Assembly (NCBI RefSeq): GCF_035083965.1
Contig: NC_089726.1
Span: 20,816,559 to 20,880,558 of the forward strand
DNA from: Branchiostoma lanceolatum
Lineage: Eukaryota; Chordata; Leptocardii; Amphioxiformes; Branchiostomatidae
DNA: 64,000 nt
Reading direction: 5' to 3'
The notes beneath the pieces were generated by a model. That model saw only the letters and a program-made list of their open reading frames with translations. It was not told where the DNA came from and did no database searches. Positions 24,301-50,040 of the stretch are shown here, piece after piece. Position 1 is the stretch's first letter; each line of letters begins with the position of its first letter. The translations under genes and the position numbers were made by a program.

Positions 24301-27300
24301 GTTACCGTTTGAAGTAAGACGTTCCTGGCATTATATATGCCACAAATTAGGTGACAAACTATTGTTTTTAATAGGAATTAAAACTTGTCTGGCTTTCAAA
24401 AACGACTGTTTGTTGCCTTATATGTAGCATATCCTAATGTCAAGAAAGTCTTACTTCAAACGGTAACGGAAGTACATTTATCTTAGATTATAACGAGAGA
24501 TATATGCATAGGGCAGTTGAGACTTTGCAGCGAACACGTGGCTTGCCATTGTTAATCCGTACCCGTCACTAGTTCTGTAACTTACACGCACAAACTGCCA
24601 GTAATCTCATTTTATGAGGCTAGTAAGCAAAAAGAAAGAAAGGCGAAACATTGGGAAGAATGTAACGTTCATGCATGTGTAGCAAAATTGTCATTATGAA
24701 CATGTACGTGTGTATGCTACCGACAATATAGCCGGAAATGTGCCTTTAGTACTAGAAGTATATCATCTGCCTTCCTGCCTACCTACGTGCACAGGCCAGA
24801 AACTGGCCCCTTGCTTTCCAGGTGGATCCTACAAGAAGTCCTGTCCCTTGCCCTAGCCTCTGCTTCCCGCATGTTTAAAACAATGTCCTTCACAATCTCT
24901 GGTCTTTCTATCTCTTAGTTGGTCTATCCCGGGGCCTGGGGGTAGCGAACTCCTGGCTGTAGGCTTTGTAGACTATTTATAGACTATTATCAGTTTAAAT
25001 CCTCCCACACCATTATTGATGTATAGGGCGGTGCCCATCTTCGTTTCATAGCCCTGGGCCACACTGAGGTGCAATCACTGTAGCAGGGGGCTAGTCCACT
25101 TGCAGTGAAGTGTGTTTAACTTCCATAATGTTTCAGAAGTATGTACCATTTTTATAAAGTCTTTGGTATGACTCAATGCGCCTCTTGTCCAGAGGTGTCC
25201 TACCTGGGGCTTGAATCCCAGTCCTTCTGGTCCAAGTTATTTTAACCAGATGTGGTGAGAGACAGAAGCGCCGACCACTACACCACAGGGACACCCCCTA
25301 GACTATTATCAGTACATATACAAAATGCCTACGGCCGAGGACTTTGAATTACCTTTCGCTGTTGTCCCGTCCCCGCGTATACCTGCTATGTTCGGTGGGA
25401 CTTTGCGACTGGAGAAATCATCAGCTCTCTTGACCAGGGCGGTCCGGATAGTCTCGTACCCAGTCAGGACGATGGTAGGACCCCGGCCGGTCCAGATGGT
25501 CATGACGTCACCGTACTGTTTGGACAGCTCCGTGAAAGTGGCGGGAAGAAAGACAGACTGGAAGTAGAATGTAGAACTAGAGTTAAATATTTGTGCTACA
25601 TATACTTTAGGTTTGTTAGTTTAGCGATTACGGGGTCTTTTTTATGAATATGAATTGGTATTGAATTTTTCTTTTTATTTGAGTTGAATGTGTGAGAGTT
25701 GTGCGCCAATTTGTTAAAAGTAGAGAGAACACTAGCGACCCCAAAGCCATCCCTCCAAATAAAATTCTATGGCGACCCTGTGACGTCACGATTCAAGATG
25801 GCAGCCACTACACGTGCCAACGGATCCAACTAAGGTTATGCTACTCAAACCTGTAAAAATCTATCTCTTTGCAGAAACAATGTAAAATGTATAATAAAAA
25901 CTAAAATAAGGAACATTTGCAAGGTAATACAACATATAACAATCCTTTTTTCCGCCGAATGGAAAAATGGATTGTTCGAAAATTGAATTTTAACAGTCAC
26001 AGCCTTGCGTGCATAGAATCTGCTGTCGGCATATCCAGTTAATATGTAATATTATCACCCAATTCAACTAGAAAGGAAAACATCACACGAAGAGGTTATA
26101 GGGGAAATCGTATTAGAGTCGAGTTTTTCACCCCAAATACAGGAGATTGACAATCTTCTTGCTGTGATATTTTGAATCTTTGCTATTTACATCACTCGGC
26201 AAAATTTTGTTGAAAACAGATAAAACATCTTAACTTACATGCATATAACTGCTAAACTAGCCAACCCCCAGGTGTCACAGGCCTTAAACAGGCTGAGATG
26301 TGACCGAGCGGTCATTCGCTTTGAAAGCATGCAATGGTATAAGCGCTAGGTCAATGACCTCACGGTCATAGTTGTCATTCGGTCATTCAATAGTGTGCAA
26401 TTCATGCCAAGCATCATGCCCAACTAGTACAAAGAAAGCACACTATGAAATTTGATTACAAACCTCAAAATGAAAAAAAAAGACTACAGTATGTGTCAAT
26501 CTACCCTGACGCTGTCGAACCTTTTTTCTATTAGTGCGTCCTCAGAACACATTCAAGCAACTGAGTTTACTATATTCACTGACCTGTAAATCAAAACCTG
26601 CGATTATTTAAATTAGCGACGGGTCAATGGAATCGCCAGACGCGTCGGCCTTCAACAAACTCATGGCCCATAGCTAATTTGACCAACTCGACCCAACAAC
26701 ACCTCAACGCTTATTCTGGTCTAGTTGACCAGTTGTTAGGCCGAATAGCCTCTACCAGGCTCCGCGGATGGCTGGAAAAATTGTAGAAATTGGCCAAATA
26801 GAGTGTGCTAAGGGAGTCGGCTACGGAAGGAGGGTCCAATATGCCATCCATCATTTTCAGAGCGGCGAACTGTATACCCCTATAGCAGACTAACTCCTCT
26901 TGTATGTTTTCTGTCTATTTGGCCAATTTCTACTCTTTGCAGCCGTCTCTGGAGCCTGGTAGAGGCTAGGACCGAGATAGTATCGGGTCGAGTCGCCTTA
27001 TCCACGGCACACCCCCTCTTCCCCGCCTCCTCCCCCCTTACACATACCCTCTGACACCCGAATTGAGGAACTGTGAATGATTAGACGAAAATTAGCCTTG
27101 CTTTCAACTATACATCTGTAAACAAGTTAGATAACTTTTAAAAAAATGGAAATGTTACTAGTTTGACAAGCTTGCAATTTCAAAGTGGCGTCCTGCTAAA
27201 TCGGACCTGAAGGTAAGTTCAGCATATTTGGCTTACTGTAAATGAAGAAATGTTCGCGATGCTTTTATGTTGGCGGTTTTCGCGTCGACCGTTTCACTGC

Positions 27301-27661
27301 GAACTCAAATCCACCGTGAACCTTTTGTCCAATACTGTAACAGTATGTGACTATAGCGCTGGCGAAAACTTTAAACCACCGCGAATTGTCCATTTTCGCC
27401 TCAGCGTGAAGTAAAAACCACGCGAACTTAAATGCATTTACAGTGTATTACTAACTTTCCCGTCGCTTGTAGCGTCTAGTTTCTCACCTTAGCTAACAGG
27501 GGGATGTTTCCAACAAGCGGCCATGCCCTGGGTCCGGGTGGTAGGTTCTTGGGCCGCTGGACATACAGATATGTCAGCAGACACGCACACGTAGCCACCA
27601 GAAACGTCGGGATGTCGGCAAAATGGCGAGCAGCCGTCACAATTTCCAGCAAAATACTCAT
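18400..27661 (-). CDS. Cytochrome P450, CYP2 clan (CYP2U1-like)
   Basis: The seven coding exons on the minus strand are 27661-27488, 25557-25353, 23818-23268, 22907-22809, 22152-21958, 21322-21196 and 18584-18400. They sum to 1536 nt, exactly 512 codons including the stop (511 aa), the normal P450 length. An N-terminal membrane anchor (about residues 18-36) is followed by the hinge PPGPRAWPLVGN. Next come the C-helix WKHQR, the I-helix oxygen motif AGTETT (318-323), the K-helix E374-V-L-R377, FRPERF (427-432) and the heme loop FSVGHRICLG with Cys455 as thiolate ligand. GEQLAKMELF after the heme loop recalls vertebrate CYP2U1 and CYP2J. The protein is expected in the ER membrane, oxidising lipid or xenobiotic substrates with CPR; the substrate is unknown. 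Intron 4 uses a GC donor. All key residues are present, so the gene is probably functional. Confidence 0.93.
19112..19290 (+). mobile_element. tRNA-derived SINE in P450 intron 6
   Basis: The A-box-like tggcgcaataggtagggcg and B-box-like ggatcgaaaccc lie at tRNA spacing. They are followed by the SINE body gttgtgcccttgggaaaggcac..cactccacccag. The same body occurs at 35.5, 35.8, 37.4 and 40.0 kb. It is not a functional tRNA because the cloverleaf is decayed. Confidence 0.75.
19480..20515. repeat. Minisatellite of about 100-118 bp, roughly 10 copies, P450 intron 6
   Basis: The recurring unit includes agttgagtttccccaacagg, gttcactgaatccaatcctg, agctagacctagctaccgtt and gtttgaaacacacgtccgct. Unit length varies because atataaattgtg and the agctagcc segment are present or absent in different copies. 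No coding content. Confidence 0.92.
21510..21716. repeat. Pentanucleotide satellite (TAGAG)n/(TGGAG)n
   Basis: About 200 bp of uninterrupted five-base repeats lie in P450 intron 5, with a central homogeneous TGGAG block flanked by TAGAG blocks. The open frames here (YSTLL repeats) are artefacts of the repeat. Confidence 0.95.
22336..22580. mobile_element. MITE, agccccc/ggggggct ends, copy 1
   Basis: It begins agcccccctctcactggac and ends gtccagtgaaaggggggct, with a GC-rich inner part of the TIR (cgcggcacgc / gcgtgccacc). The core shows gtttt-gaatgatat and ataaagtcaaggg. Two relatives with the same core lie at 38182-38417 and 54811-55034. This copy sits in P450 intron 4. Confidence 0.85.
23193..23250. 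repeat. (ATTG)n/(ATCA)n low-complexity tract
   Basis: Imperfect attgattg and aatcaatc runs lie 18 bp beyond the P450 exon 3 donor. They can fold on themselves. Simple repeat only. Confidence 0.8.
23832..24180 (-). mobile_element. CR1/L2-like LINE 3' end, copy 1
   Basis: Read on the minus strand in shifting frames this gives the reverse-transcriptase tail RGSHTLKF..FILPPH..VV.PAW, i.e. the SFFPRTIxxWNxLP-type ending. It is followed by ARLEACPP-like residues, a short 3' UTR and a ttgaagttgaagtt tail. It closely matches 44752-45003. The tail abuts the P450 exon 3 acceptor: exon starts at 23818 and LINE DNA ends about 15 bp away. Confidence 0.75.
24274..24490. mobile_element. MITE with cttccgttaccgtttgaag ends, copy 1
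   Basis: The terminal repeats acttccgttaccgtttgaag (24295) and cttcaaacggtaacggaagt (ending 24473) are perfect inverts. Inner halves containing gccac-aa.taggtgaca and aaaacttgtctggcttt recur at 35055-35247. It lies in P450 intron 2. Confidence 0.85.
24775..24990 (-). mobile_element. LINE 3' fragment (PRPRDRP..RWKDQI tail), copy 1
   Basis: This is nearly identical to 36365-36560. On the minus strand it encodes the C-terminal reverse-transcriptase tail with a proline/arginine stretch, RWKDQIV, and EAEA-RARGR..W-IH. It is a truncated copy in P450 intron 2. Confidence 0.7.
25185..25300 (-). mobile_element. tRNA-derived SINE head in P450 intron 2
   Basis: Minus strand: A-box-like tgtggtgtagtggtcggcgc and B-box-like ggattcaagccc. 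The insertion between the boxes is longer than in a tRNA. Read as a SINE remnant rather than a working tRNA gene. Confidence 0.55.
26746..26968. mobile_element. MITE with tagcctctaccaggc ends, copy 1
   Basis: The perfect 15-bp termini are tagcctctaccaggc and gcctggtagaggcta. Sub-terminal gaaattggccaaatag and its complement complete an imperfect hairpin. The second copy is at 53530-53763. It lies in P450 intron 1. Confidence 0.88.
27234..27446. mobile_element. MITE with tactgtaaatg ends (cgcgaa-rich), copy 1
   Basis: The ends are tactgtaaatg and catttacagt(a). The inner TIR is rich in ttcgcg/cgcgaa, e.g. accaccgcgaa and gtgaaacggtcg-like words. A reverse-orientation copy is at 48513-48707. 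It lies in P450 intron 1. Confidence 0.85.
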
Positions 27662-29999
27662 CTCTCTCGTGTTGTCCAACACGCTGCGTAACGTTTAGAA
27701 AAGCCGTGAAACCGTTACAGTTTAAAAATGGAAGGTTCTATGTCCTGTGCCGGCTGGGATACCACAATAAATACAAATGGCACGTACCAAAGTACCTTAA
27801 CAGGGGTGATATGATAATTAGCATATTGGGCATTGGACGCAAAGTCACAGTTGCTGTTTCAGGAAAATAACTGATATACCCTTTTTTCAATATGGTATAT
27901 TCATGACATACCAAAGTAGTACGATTATTTAGATTATTACTTTATTACTATCATTTACAACTGTCAAACATAAGAATCCCCCCCATAACTTTCTATTTGT
28001 GGGTACGCCCGAATAATGAAGGCCAAAAATGTTCTTCTGACCATGAGGGCGCTGAGCACTGACGTCATCTAGGGTGAATGACCTTTCGGTCAGGTATGCA
28101 ACAACTTGTACAGCACGTAGGCAGAACGTAAGCGTTTATGGTCGTGCTTGTGTATTAAGGTTGATATCTCGTATAGGTTCATACAGTTGTGCCCAAAGAC
28201 ATATCTTATGCAACGGCTGATACTCCGATGCAACGTTGACCAAAATAGAACAAAAGAGATTCGGCAGTAATGATAGGTTTAAATAGAAGGCTGCTTATCG
28301 TATACGCATTACGTTCTGCCGACGTGCTTACTTGTACTAGCGCCACTGTGATCCTATAAGTTACCAAATTGTGCATTCGACACAAAGACACAGTTTTGTT
28401 TCTCATGAAAACAACCAGTTTAGGCTACTTCGTTCAGTGCTCTAGGGACCCCAAAATTAATGCAAGCGTGCGAATAAAAAAAAGGTTTGGAAAAAATATG
28501 CTTACATTTATGAAATTTACATGATAAACAAAACGGAAAGCACAGAATGTGGTATACCAAAAGATTTTTACTCGTTCACATCATGTTCTTTGACTTTTGA
28601 ACTTATTTTGACAAGAGTTTTAGTCTCCCGAAGTATTTTTTTTCAAATTCACAGCATATATTTTCGCATTTTTTCAGCTACTTTGTATGGTTTACAGTAC
28701 GGTAATTTATTCAAAATTGATGTGCGCGCAGATGTCATCTATGTAATCAAATCAATATGGCCTTAGTACGACTATCTTCATCAAATTGCCAGCCAACTTT
28801 ACAAAATAAGAAGACCCAATCCCACCCCCTTAACTTGAAATGTGTGGGCCAATTATAATCTTCTGACCGTGAGGCCACTGACCCCTCGGACGTCATTTCG
28901 GGTGAATGACCTTTCGGTCAGGTATGCAGCTACTTGCATCGTTGGGATAACAAACAAAACGATGAGCTGAGGCAAGGGGGGTAAATCTTTGCAAAGTACG
29001 ACAATTTTCATTTTTTTCTGCGTAGGTTGTCTGAACATGGAAAATACAAATGTTTACTGTTAACTACAGGACTGTGTGATCGAATACAGATAATTTTCTA
29101 CAATCCAAAATTAACAGATTCAAAATTTGGTTTTCACTTGATAACGTCAGAAGATATGATTCTATTAGCCTCCTTTGAAGGCCTTCTGGGTGGCACCGGC
29201 ATTCATTTATGGAGGTAGAGCGATTTTTAATTTATCTTGTCCAGCCAGGGATCTTAGCTGGGGAAATTGTATACACCTAAACATAGAAATGCAAATATTT
29301 GACGGTCATGCAGCCACTTCCTCATTGGTCGATTCTCTAATTATCAGGTAATCATTGGCTAAACTGGTAATTGTGATTGACAGTTAGGATCGGTCTAATG
29401 TTTGCCACAAGGGCCTCGTTTTCATTCTATCATGGCCGCCGCGTGAGAAAGGTCTATTGCCGCCCGTGGATCTTGTACCAAGAACTGGCCGCGAGGTCAT
29501 TGACCTAGAGCCTTTAATTACTTGTCTGCTTTCAAAACGAATGACCGCTCGGTCACTTGTAATTTAGAAAACAGTAGTCTTCTTTTTTTCGTTAATCTTT
29601 TTATTTTAGGCTAAAGCAAAAAGAAAGCCTTGCTACATCATTTTGCATACCATGGTAATGTATTACTTACCTCCGTAAAATGGAGGTTAGTATTGGTCGG
29701 CTGTGTGATTGTGAGCGGTTTAGTCTGTCCGCACATCCGGCTTTGGATGGTGGCATAAAAAAAAAAAACAGACAAAATAGAAAGCCCGACGAAAACGTCA
29801 ATAAACACAGCAAAAACCAGCCAGCCGGACCTCTGCTTGGAGTGTTATGTCGAGGACATTTTCACCGCGCTGCACGAAGCAAGGTTTGCGGGAGTGCGGG
29901 ATATACAAAGATCGTATCCGTCTTTGCAAACTTTGTAGGTGGCGTCGGCGCTTATTTCACAGGGAACGCTGTTTCGTGGTTTTCAGAATCTACCTGTGC
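27662..29999. other. Intergenic DNA with dispersed repeats
   Basis: No coding exon was recognised. Two copies of a repeat containing gggtgaatgacctttcggtcaggtatgc lie at about 28020-28120 and 28845-28945, each preceded by gaccrtgaggc. At 29490-29570 a block with gaatgaccgctcggtcac is the inverted counterpart of 26285-26360 in P450 intron 1. The segment 28690-28766 resembles one end of the ggatgacatc TIR family. Confidence 0.5.
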
Positions 30000-30425
30000 C
30001 ATGTACAGGTACAGGCACCGGTAGAGAGGTTTTAGGTACAGGTCCGGACCTGTACCTGTACCTGTACCTGTACCTGAACAATTTGAAAAATTAACATGTG
30101 TTCTTCTGAACTTCTTCAATAATGTCAGTATCTTTATTTAAAGAAAACAACTAGGTTTCCTGCCGCCAAACTCCCTTAGCCTTGCTATCAAAACTCCCAG
30201 CCTGCCTGAATTATCTGTTGCACATAAGTTACGCTGTTCCAATGTGTCACTTTGGTCGCGTTTGGTGTTGTATGAGGCCATGAGGTCAGAAGATCAGTCA
30301 CAAAATAAGCACATACTTGGTGTAAATTTATATCGGTACAGTACCGGTACTTCATGATCCGGTATTTTGGGCCTGTACCTAATTAGTTTGCACGGTACAG
30401 TACCGGTACACAGTGCACAGCACTA
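30000..30425. mobile_element. GGTACA-repeat element with palindromic ends
   Basis: Near 30000-30075 lies a short array of tacaggtacagg / cctgtacctgtacc that reads as an inverted repeat around ggtccggacc. The far side (30335-30420) carries ggtacagtaccggtac twice. The intervening 260 bp have no coding potential. Probably a non-autonomous element; its boundaries are uncertain. Confidence 0.45.
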
Positions 30426-30923
30426 GCTCAGGACTCAAGTCTAGAACGCGAGAATTATCGGCTCAATTAAATCAACGAAATTGCACGAGGTTGATACTCT
30501 TTTCAGGTATTCCAGCCAAGTTCCATTAGATAAAAGTATGAATTGAGCCAGTTTTCACCTTAGACAACCTAAGAAGATTATGTTTTGGGGAGCCTCTCTC
30601 TCTCTTTCTTGGTGTGTGTGTGTTAATTTGATCACTGTTCGCTTCCGAATATCAACTTTCGACAACGATGTAATCTACAAAATGTTGCTAATTTATTGAA
30701 TATGGGCGGAAATACTGAATGGTGGTTTGTGGAAAATAGGCTATAACTAGAGTTCCACGAACACTTTATCTTCGCCAAATAATCAAGGCTTATTATGGAG
30801 AGTGATTGATATTTACATGCTTATCACCCGCTGCAAATTTGATCATGCACCATACCATTTGGAAGTTATGCTGGGGGGGGGGGGATGAGTCCAGTCTAGA
30901 TAGTGTTAAAAATCATTTGGTGG

Positions 30924-31644
30924 TAGAGTCAATTCCATGTCACCGAGAGGGTTTTCAGATAGTATTGCTAGTGAGTTCAAACAATTTTAGGTAAAAGACT
31001 ATTCCAGTTGTAATGTTCTAAATTGTTCAAACTATCAAGAATGAAAGTTTGAACATGTTTGAACTTATTTATATATGTTGGAACTATTTGGAAAGTAATT
31101 GCACAAATGTCTCTTTATTTAGAACAATTTTCAAACATCTATGCGATTGTTTCACTGTTGGAACCTGTTGGAACAATTTGCATTATTTTTCAAATGGTAG
31201 ATTTGGGTTATTGCCCCCATAAAAGTAGGTGCTAATCGCACTCTATTGTCTGCCTCTGTATATTTTTAGATTTCACGTCTGGACCTTTATCTTGAGGTGT
31301 CTATGCATGGCACCCAGGCCCAATCCCCTATACTTTGAAGGGATGTGTGAATTGCCCTGTTCCCATCCCACTGACCCAGTTATACCATGTTGTTATAATG
31401 TTGGAACATATAGGAACAAATGATCAACCTATTTTCCAACAGTTTCGAAAATGATACAAATAACATGTGTAATGTTAGAAATTTGTCTAACATGTTGGAA
31501 CACAACAGAAACTATTTAGAACATCACATGAATATTGGAAATTGTTCTAAACAGTAACTTACCTCCCTTAGATTGTTACAAAGGTTTTGCAAATGTTAGA
31601 ACAAAAGGCAACAAACACCCTCTCGGTAATGTGGAATCGACTCT
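30924..31644. mobile_element. TIR element of about 720 bp
   Basis: The left end tagagtcaattcc..gtcaccgagagggtttt and right end aacaccctctcggtaatgtgg..cgactcta are about 30-bp inverted termini. The interior is AT-rich with many internal words of gttgaac/ttggaac type and no transposase frame. A partial relative is at 8157-8470. Confidence 0.8.
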
Positions 31645-32224
31645 ACAGGACTAGTATATATGTAGAGTGTGCTGATATATGTAACAAGTTTAATGAACTT
31701 TCAGATGCTACAAGTATCGAATTCCTGCCATTGATCACTATGGAATTATGGTTTTTCCTCATCAATTATGCATAATTACCATCTATCTAAATCAAATTAT
31801 AACTAAGCTATTAACAAACCAAAAATCATGATGATCCATTGACCCCTTCTTGAGTTATTACCAAATGAAGGGCGCACAGCTGGCACACAGCTGGGTGACC
31901 TAAATCCCAAGCCAGGCAATCCTCCAAGTGTCCCTGAATTGAGGTCGAGTAACAGCTTTCAATGGGATTATACATTACTCTCTTTAATTATGTAAATGAA
32001 GTCCCAATTTGCATATTATACATTTCATTATGTTAATCATCACCTAAGGTACCTGCGTACCAAAAGCAATAAAGATACACCAAACCCTGCATGAGTTATC
32101 CTCCTCCAAAGTTTCATACATAAAAGCCCACTGCAGCTCAAAACAAGTCGCCAAGATGCCCAAACTTACACCACTTGTTCCCTGTCCCAAGACCCATCCA
32201 CTATAAAAAAATCATGAACCTGGC

Positions 32225-32720
32225 GCCTCCAGAAAATTTCACCCCAAACTTTGAAGCTCCGCTGCAATACTTTAGATACCCGCTAGAAGGCCCATTATCG
32301 AACTTGACCTTCCTTTCTGTAAACCTTACCCACCTACTAAGTATCATGCAGAACCATCGACAGCTTCTCGAGTTATGTTGGCGACATACAAATACACATA
32401 CACACAAAGCCCGCTGCAGTACCGACGGAAAATGCCAGGGGAACCATTTTTGAACTTGACCTCCGTTTCTACAGCATCTACACACCTGCAAAAAATCATG
32501 AAGATCCATCAACGTTTCCGTCACTTTTTTTTTGGCCTACATACAAACACAAAAAATTCAAAGTCCGCTGCAGTACTGTTGAAAAACGCAAGGTGAACCA
32601 TTTTTGAACTTGACCTTCCTTTGCACAACCACTACACACCTACCAAAAATCATAAAGATTCATTGAAGTTTTCTTGAGTTATGCTCCTGACATACATATA
32701 GACCCACCCACCAGATTTTT
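32225..32720. repeat. Three tandem copies of a unit of about 150-160 bp
   Basis: Landmarks recur about every 150-160 bp: ccgctgca(a/g)tac at 32250, 32410 and 32560; gaacttgacctt/ccgttt; acctaccaaaaatcat-like words; and cttgagttatg. Copies are diverged. No coding content. Confidence 0.75.
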
Positions 32721-33297
32721 CAACCGAAAACATAATCTTCCCCGAGTACTAATACTCGGCGAAGATAATTAGTATAAAGTTTACAACTTAAACCACGTAG
32801 CTCACTGAGTGATTAGGCAACCTGAAGGTAAATATCAATACCGAGCCCACAGAATTAATGAACCATGTTATATGTAACATGTGTACAGTATATAAAGAGT
32901 AAGTTATTAAGTAGGTCAGTAGCTATATATAATTTCTGTTGGAATGAAAAGGCCATCTAGGGGAGTTAGGGCCGCTGGCTGTTTCGCGGGTTTCGTGAGG
33001 GAGGTCAGGTGTCAAACATTTTTTATTTTTACTCGACTAAAAAACCTGGCAGCTTAAGGGTTAAAACAAATACAGCGTGTAGCTATCAGTTGATATAGTC
33101 TAGGAGCAAGGCATCTGGCAAATGCAAAGCTTTTCCAAAACGTCCAATATAATATATGCATATGGCAGTAACGTATAACATTATATATGGCTGTAACGTA
33201 TGACATTATATAGATATATAACATATATAATATGCTTATCATATTACATGCTTACCATATATATCATAGCCTATTATATTTTTCATTTCTAATATAC

Positions 33298-34540
33298 GTC
33301 TACACCATTATCATAACATTTCGGTTTAATAATCCAGTCTAAGAAATCATCAAATCTGTAGGACATTCCTTCAGAAGCAATTATCAATGATTGAGGTTAA
33401 GCACAATTTTGGACGTTACGTTACGTTATCAATACATGATACAGACCATTAAATTTCTCTAACAAATCCACTACAGTATACATCATGCTTATCATGTAAC
33501 ACGCCTAACATGCATATCTCAGGATTACAATTGTCTAAATAATAATCTCTTTTTAATAAATAATAATCAAATTCAATAATATATTTCACTTTTGTGATTA
33601 TCTATATGGGTCTACTTCACTTTCGTAACCTTAGCGTATTTTATTGATACGGTCTAAGAAACCATATCGGAACTGTAAGACATACCTACAGAAGTAATAA
33701 TTAATGATTGAAGTTAAGTACAATTTTGAACACTATGTTATGTTATCAATAAAATGATATAGACTTGATATATATTTGATTTCTCTAACAGCTCCACTAC
33801 ATTACATATCATTCTTATCATGTAGCATGTTAAACATCTTATTTCATTTTCTAACTCTTCAATATATGTCTACACAACTATCATAACCTTAGAGTACTAT
33901 AGTAATATATTATAGTCTAAGAAGTCATATAAGATCTCTAAGACATTCCTTCAGTAGTAGTAATGAATGCTTGAGGTAAAATACAATCCTAGACGTTACA
34001 TGAAATAATATAAACCACTAGATTCTCTAAAACACCACTATAATGTGTTTTTGGTCTTGTTCGTTCCTAAATAAAGCCGTTGCTTTAAATGATATAGACC
34101 ACTAAATCCTCGAAAACTCCAATCTACTGTGGTTTGTTGTTCGTTCTTATAACTAAAGACGTTATTTTAAATGCTGTAGACCACTAGATCCTCTAAAACT
34201 CCACTTAATTGTGGTTTGTTGCTCGTTTTTAACTAAAGGCGTTACTTTGAATGCTAAAGACCACTAAATTCTCTAAAACTCTAGTATACTGTGGTTTGTA
34301 GCTCGTTGTTTTTAAGACGTTTTTTAGATGCTATAGAGCACTAGATCCTCTAAAACTCCACCAAACTGTCGTTTAATGCTCGCTTTTAACTAAAGACGTT
34401 ACTTTGAATTATATAGACCACTAAATCCTCTAAAACTCCAATATACTGGGTTTTTTTTCTCATTTCTAACTAAATACATTATGATATCGACCACTAGATC
34501 CTCTAAAACTCCACTTTACCGTGGTGTGTTGCTCATTCTT
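33298..34540. repeat. Hierarchical tandem repeat beside the M28 3' end
   Basis: Three diverged copies of a unit of about 260-310 bp begin with gtctac at 33298, 33610 and 33868. The last is followed by about seven copies of a 73-84 bp unit starting ccactaratcctctaaaac (34015, 34099, 34181, 34261, 34337, 34418, 34491). The short unit resembles the end of the long unit, so it probably arose by secondary amplification. The array ends 26 bp from the M28 minus-gene stop codon and may be transcribed as its 3' UTR. Confidence 0.85.
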
Positions 34541-34565
34541 AAAGCAAGGAATGTTGCGTGAAAAT

Positions 34566-48036
<13,471 letters not shown>

Positions 48037-48512
48037 GTTGCTGGACGGTCGGTGTTTTCTTTAGCGGAAATCTGGTCTGTGTAAAACAAACAAAACAGAA
48101 ATCAGGAAACTAAAGTACGTTGATTATCTCGCTGTAGTTATTGTAATGCTCACATATGAGGTGCTTCCACACAACTGCATTGTATAAACAGGCTTCGTCA
48201 GACGTAGCCATACAGAACAAAACATCCACATAAAATCGTTTGTTACAAGTCTTAGTAAACTAAATGTAACTTTGAATTTTACATAGGCGTCCTTTAAATA
48301 TACTTTAGCAGTAACGCTAACAGAAAACTAAGGCGAAAACTAAGGCATTAAAAGAACTGAGCTGGATGCCATTTGAATCTTGATTAATTTGTGTGTGTCA
48401 CCCGTAAATGTATTAATGTGTTTCCCTCCACCCCCTACCCTCCTTGGAAAGTAAAAGATTAACTCCAGGTCATTTCCCCACCCTGCCATTCTGTTGTCCA
48501 GGCTGTCTCCAC

Positions 48513-48707
48513 TACTGTAAATGCATTTAAGTTCGCGTGGTTTTTATTTCGCGCTAAGGCGAACATGGAGTGTTTGTGGCGGTTTTAAGTTTGCGTCAGC
48601 GCTTAAGTCACATACTGCTTCAGCATTGAATAAAAATGTTCGCGGTGAAACGGTCGCCGCGAAGCAACGAACATAAAACCACCGCGAATATTTCTGCATT
48701 CACAGTA
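48513..48707. mobile_element. MITE with tactgtaaatg ends (cgcgaa-rich), copy 2
   Basis: It begins tactgtaaatgcatttaag and ends gcattcacagta, in the opposite orientation to 27234-27446. The shared inner blocks are gttcgcgtggtttttat, gaaacggtcg and accaccgcgaat. It sits in the predicted 5' UTR intron of the minus M28 gene. Confidence 0.85.
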
Positions 48708-49969
48708 TCAATTCAAAAATTCTACCATGGAAAAATAACCCTCTTGGCGGTTCTCTAAATCACCGTGAGAGAATAGTCATGTGTTTGATGGGAGTGGCGC
48801 CAATGCAGGGTTTGGTCTTTTCGAATATTTCAGTCATATCTACCGTATGGTATCTATACTGTGGCTACAACATTGACTATATAGTCTCGTTTACAAATGA
48901 ATACGTAAATGCATTGGTGGTAAGCGGACCCAGGACAAATATGAAGATTGTAGGGTTCACGAACGATTTTGTCGTCTTCTGTTCCAGACTAACACTTTGT
49001 TTTTACAACGCATTTATGTAATATTTTGGCTGGTACAAGTCATCACGTAACCGATTTTCAGACCAAAAATATTGAATACGAAGACAAAAACACTACTGAC
49101 GAAATTTCTGTTCGAAGGAACTTGAAAATACATTCAAGCTTTAAACGCTTTACGTAAACGTTAAGTTATTTTAAAATAAGGTTTACCGCTACTTGAGAGC
49201 ACATATTTCACTTCTAAACATTTAGAATAAACGGTTCGTCAAATGACACAGTCTTCAGGCTTGTAAGGCACAATAAATGGTGTCCTTTAGTTGGCTTCTT
49301 GTCGAAACCTAGATCCAGAACAACACCCCCCAACACAGGTAGAGAACCAATTGTCGTAGACACTGACGATTTGAGCAGATTCAAAACCTTGTATAACGTC
49401 ATGAATGAGCGTATCAACAACATTACAGAGATTTCTTCATCGATTAAAATGTAAAGGGACTTCAGAGAGAATGGAATAGAGCTCAAACTTACCTGTTCCC
49501 AAAGTTGTCGGATAGTCGGGCCGGAGAGAATTTCCACCCGTGGAGCTTCCGTCGCCTCCCAACACTCAAATGTGGGAAAACCCGGCTGCCGGCGCTTCGT
49601 ACAAGGCGTGTGTACCCAGCACACGGGACTTCTGTTATTTTTCACAACGCCCACATCATGTTCTTACACAACACCGATTTTTTTGCACATAGCGATTTTC
49701 TTTGTTCTCCATTGGGTACTCAAGTGTATAAGATTTGAGGCGCTGCGTTCTGCGATGGTAATAGATAAATGCGAGTGTTTGTATTATGAGTTTCTACAGT
49801 TGTTTGTTTACAGAAAAAATATCAAATTTTTAGCGTTGATTTAGATCTTAGTCAGATACTGTAGTGCAAATTGTCACGAAAATCTACATGATTATAGATT
49901 TCTATGAATTTGAACGTGGGAAAATTTCATTTCTTTCAATTCATGGTCCCACCAAGACAATGGTTAAGA

Positions 49970-49979
49970 GAGACAGAGA

Positions 49980-50037
<58 letters not shown>

Positions 50038-50040
50038 AGA
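49970..50040. repeat. (AG)n microsatellite with G-run
   Basis: An agagag tract ends in ggggggggg and is followed by short gacagacag repeats. Confidence 0.95.
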
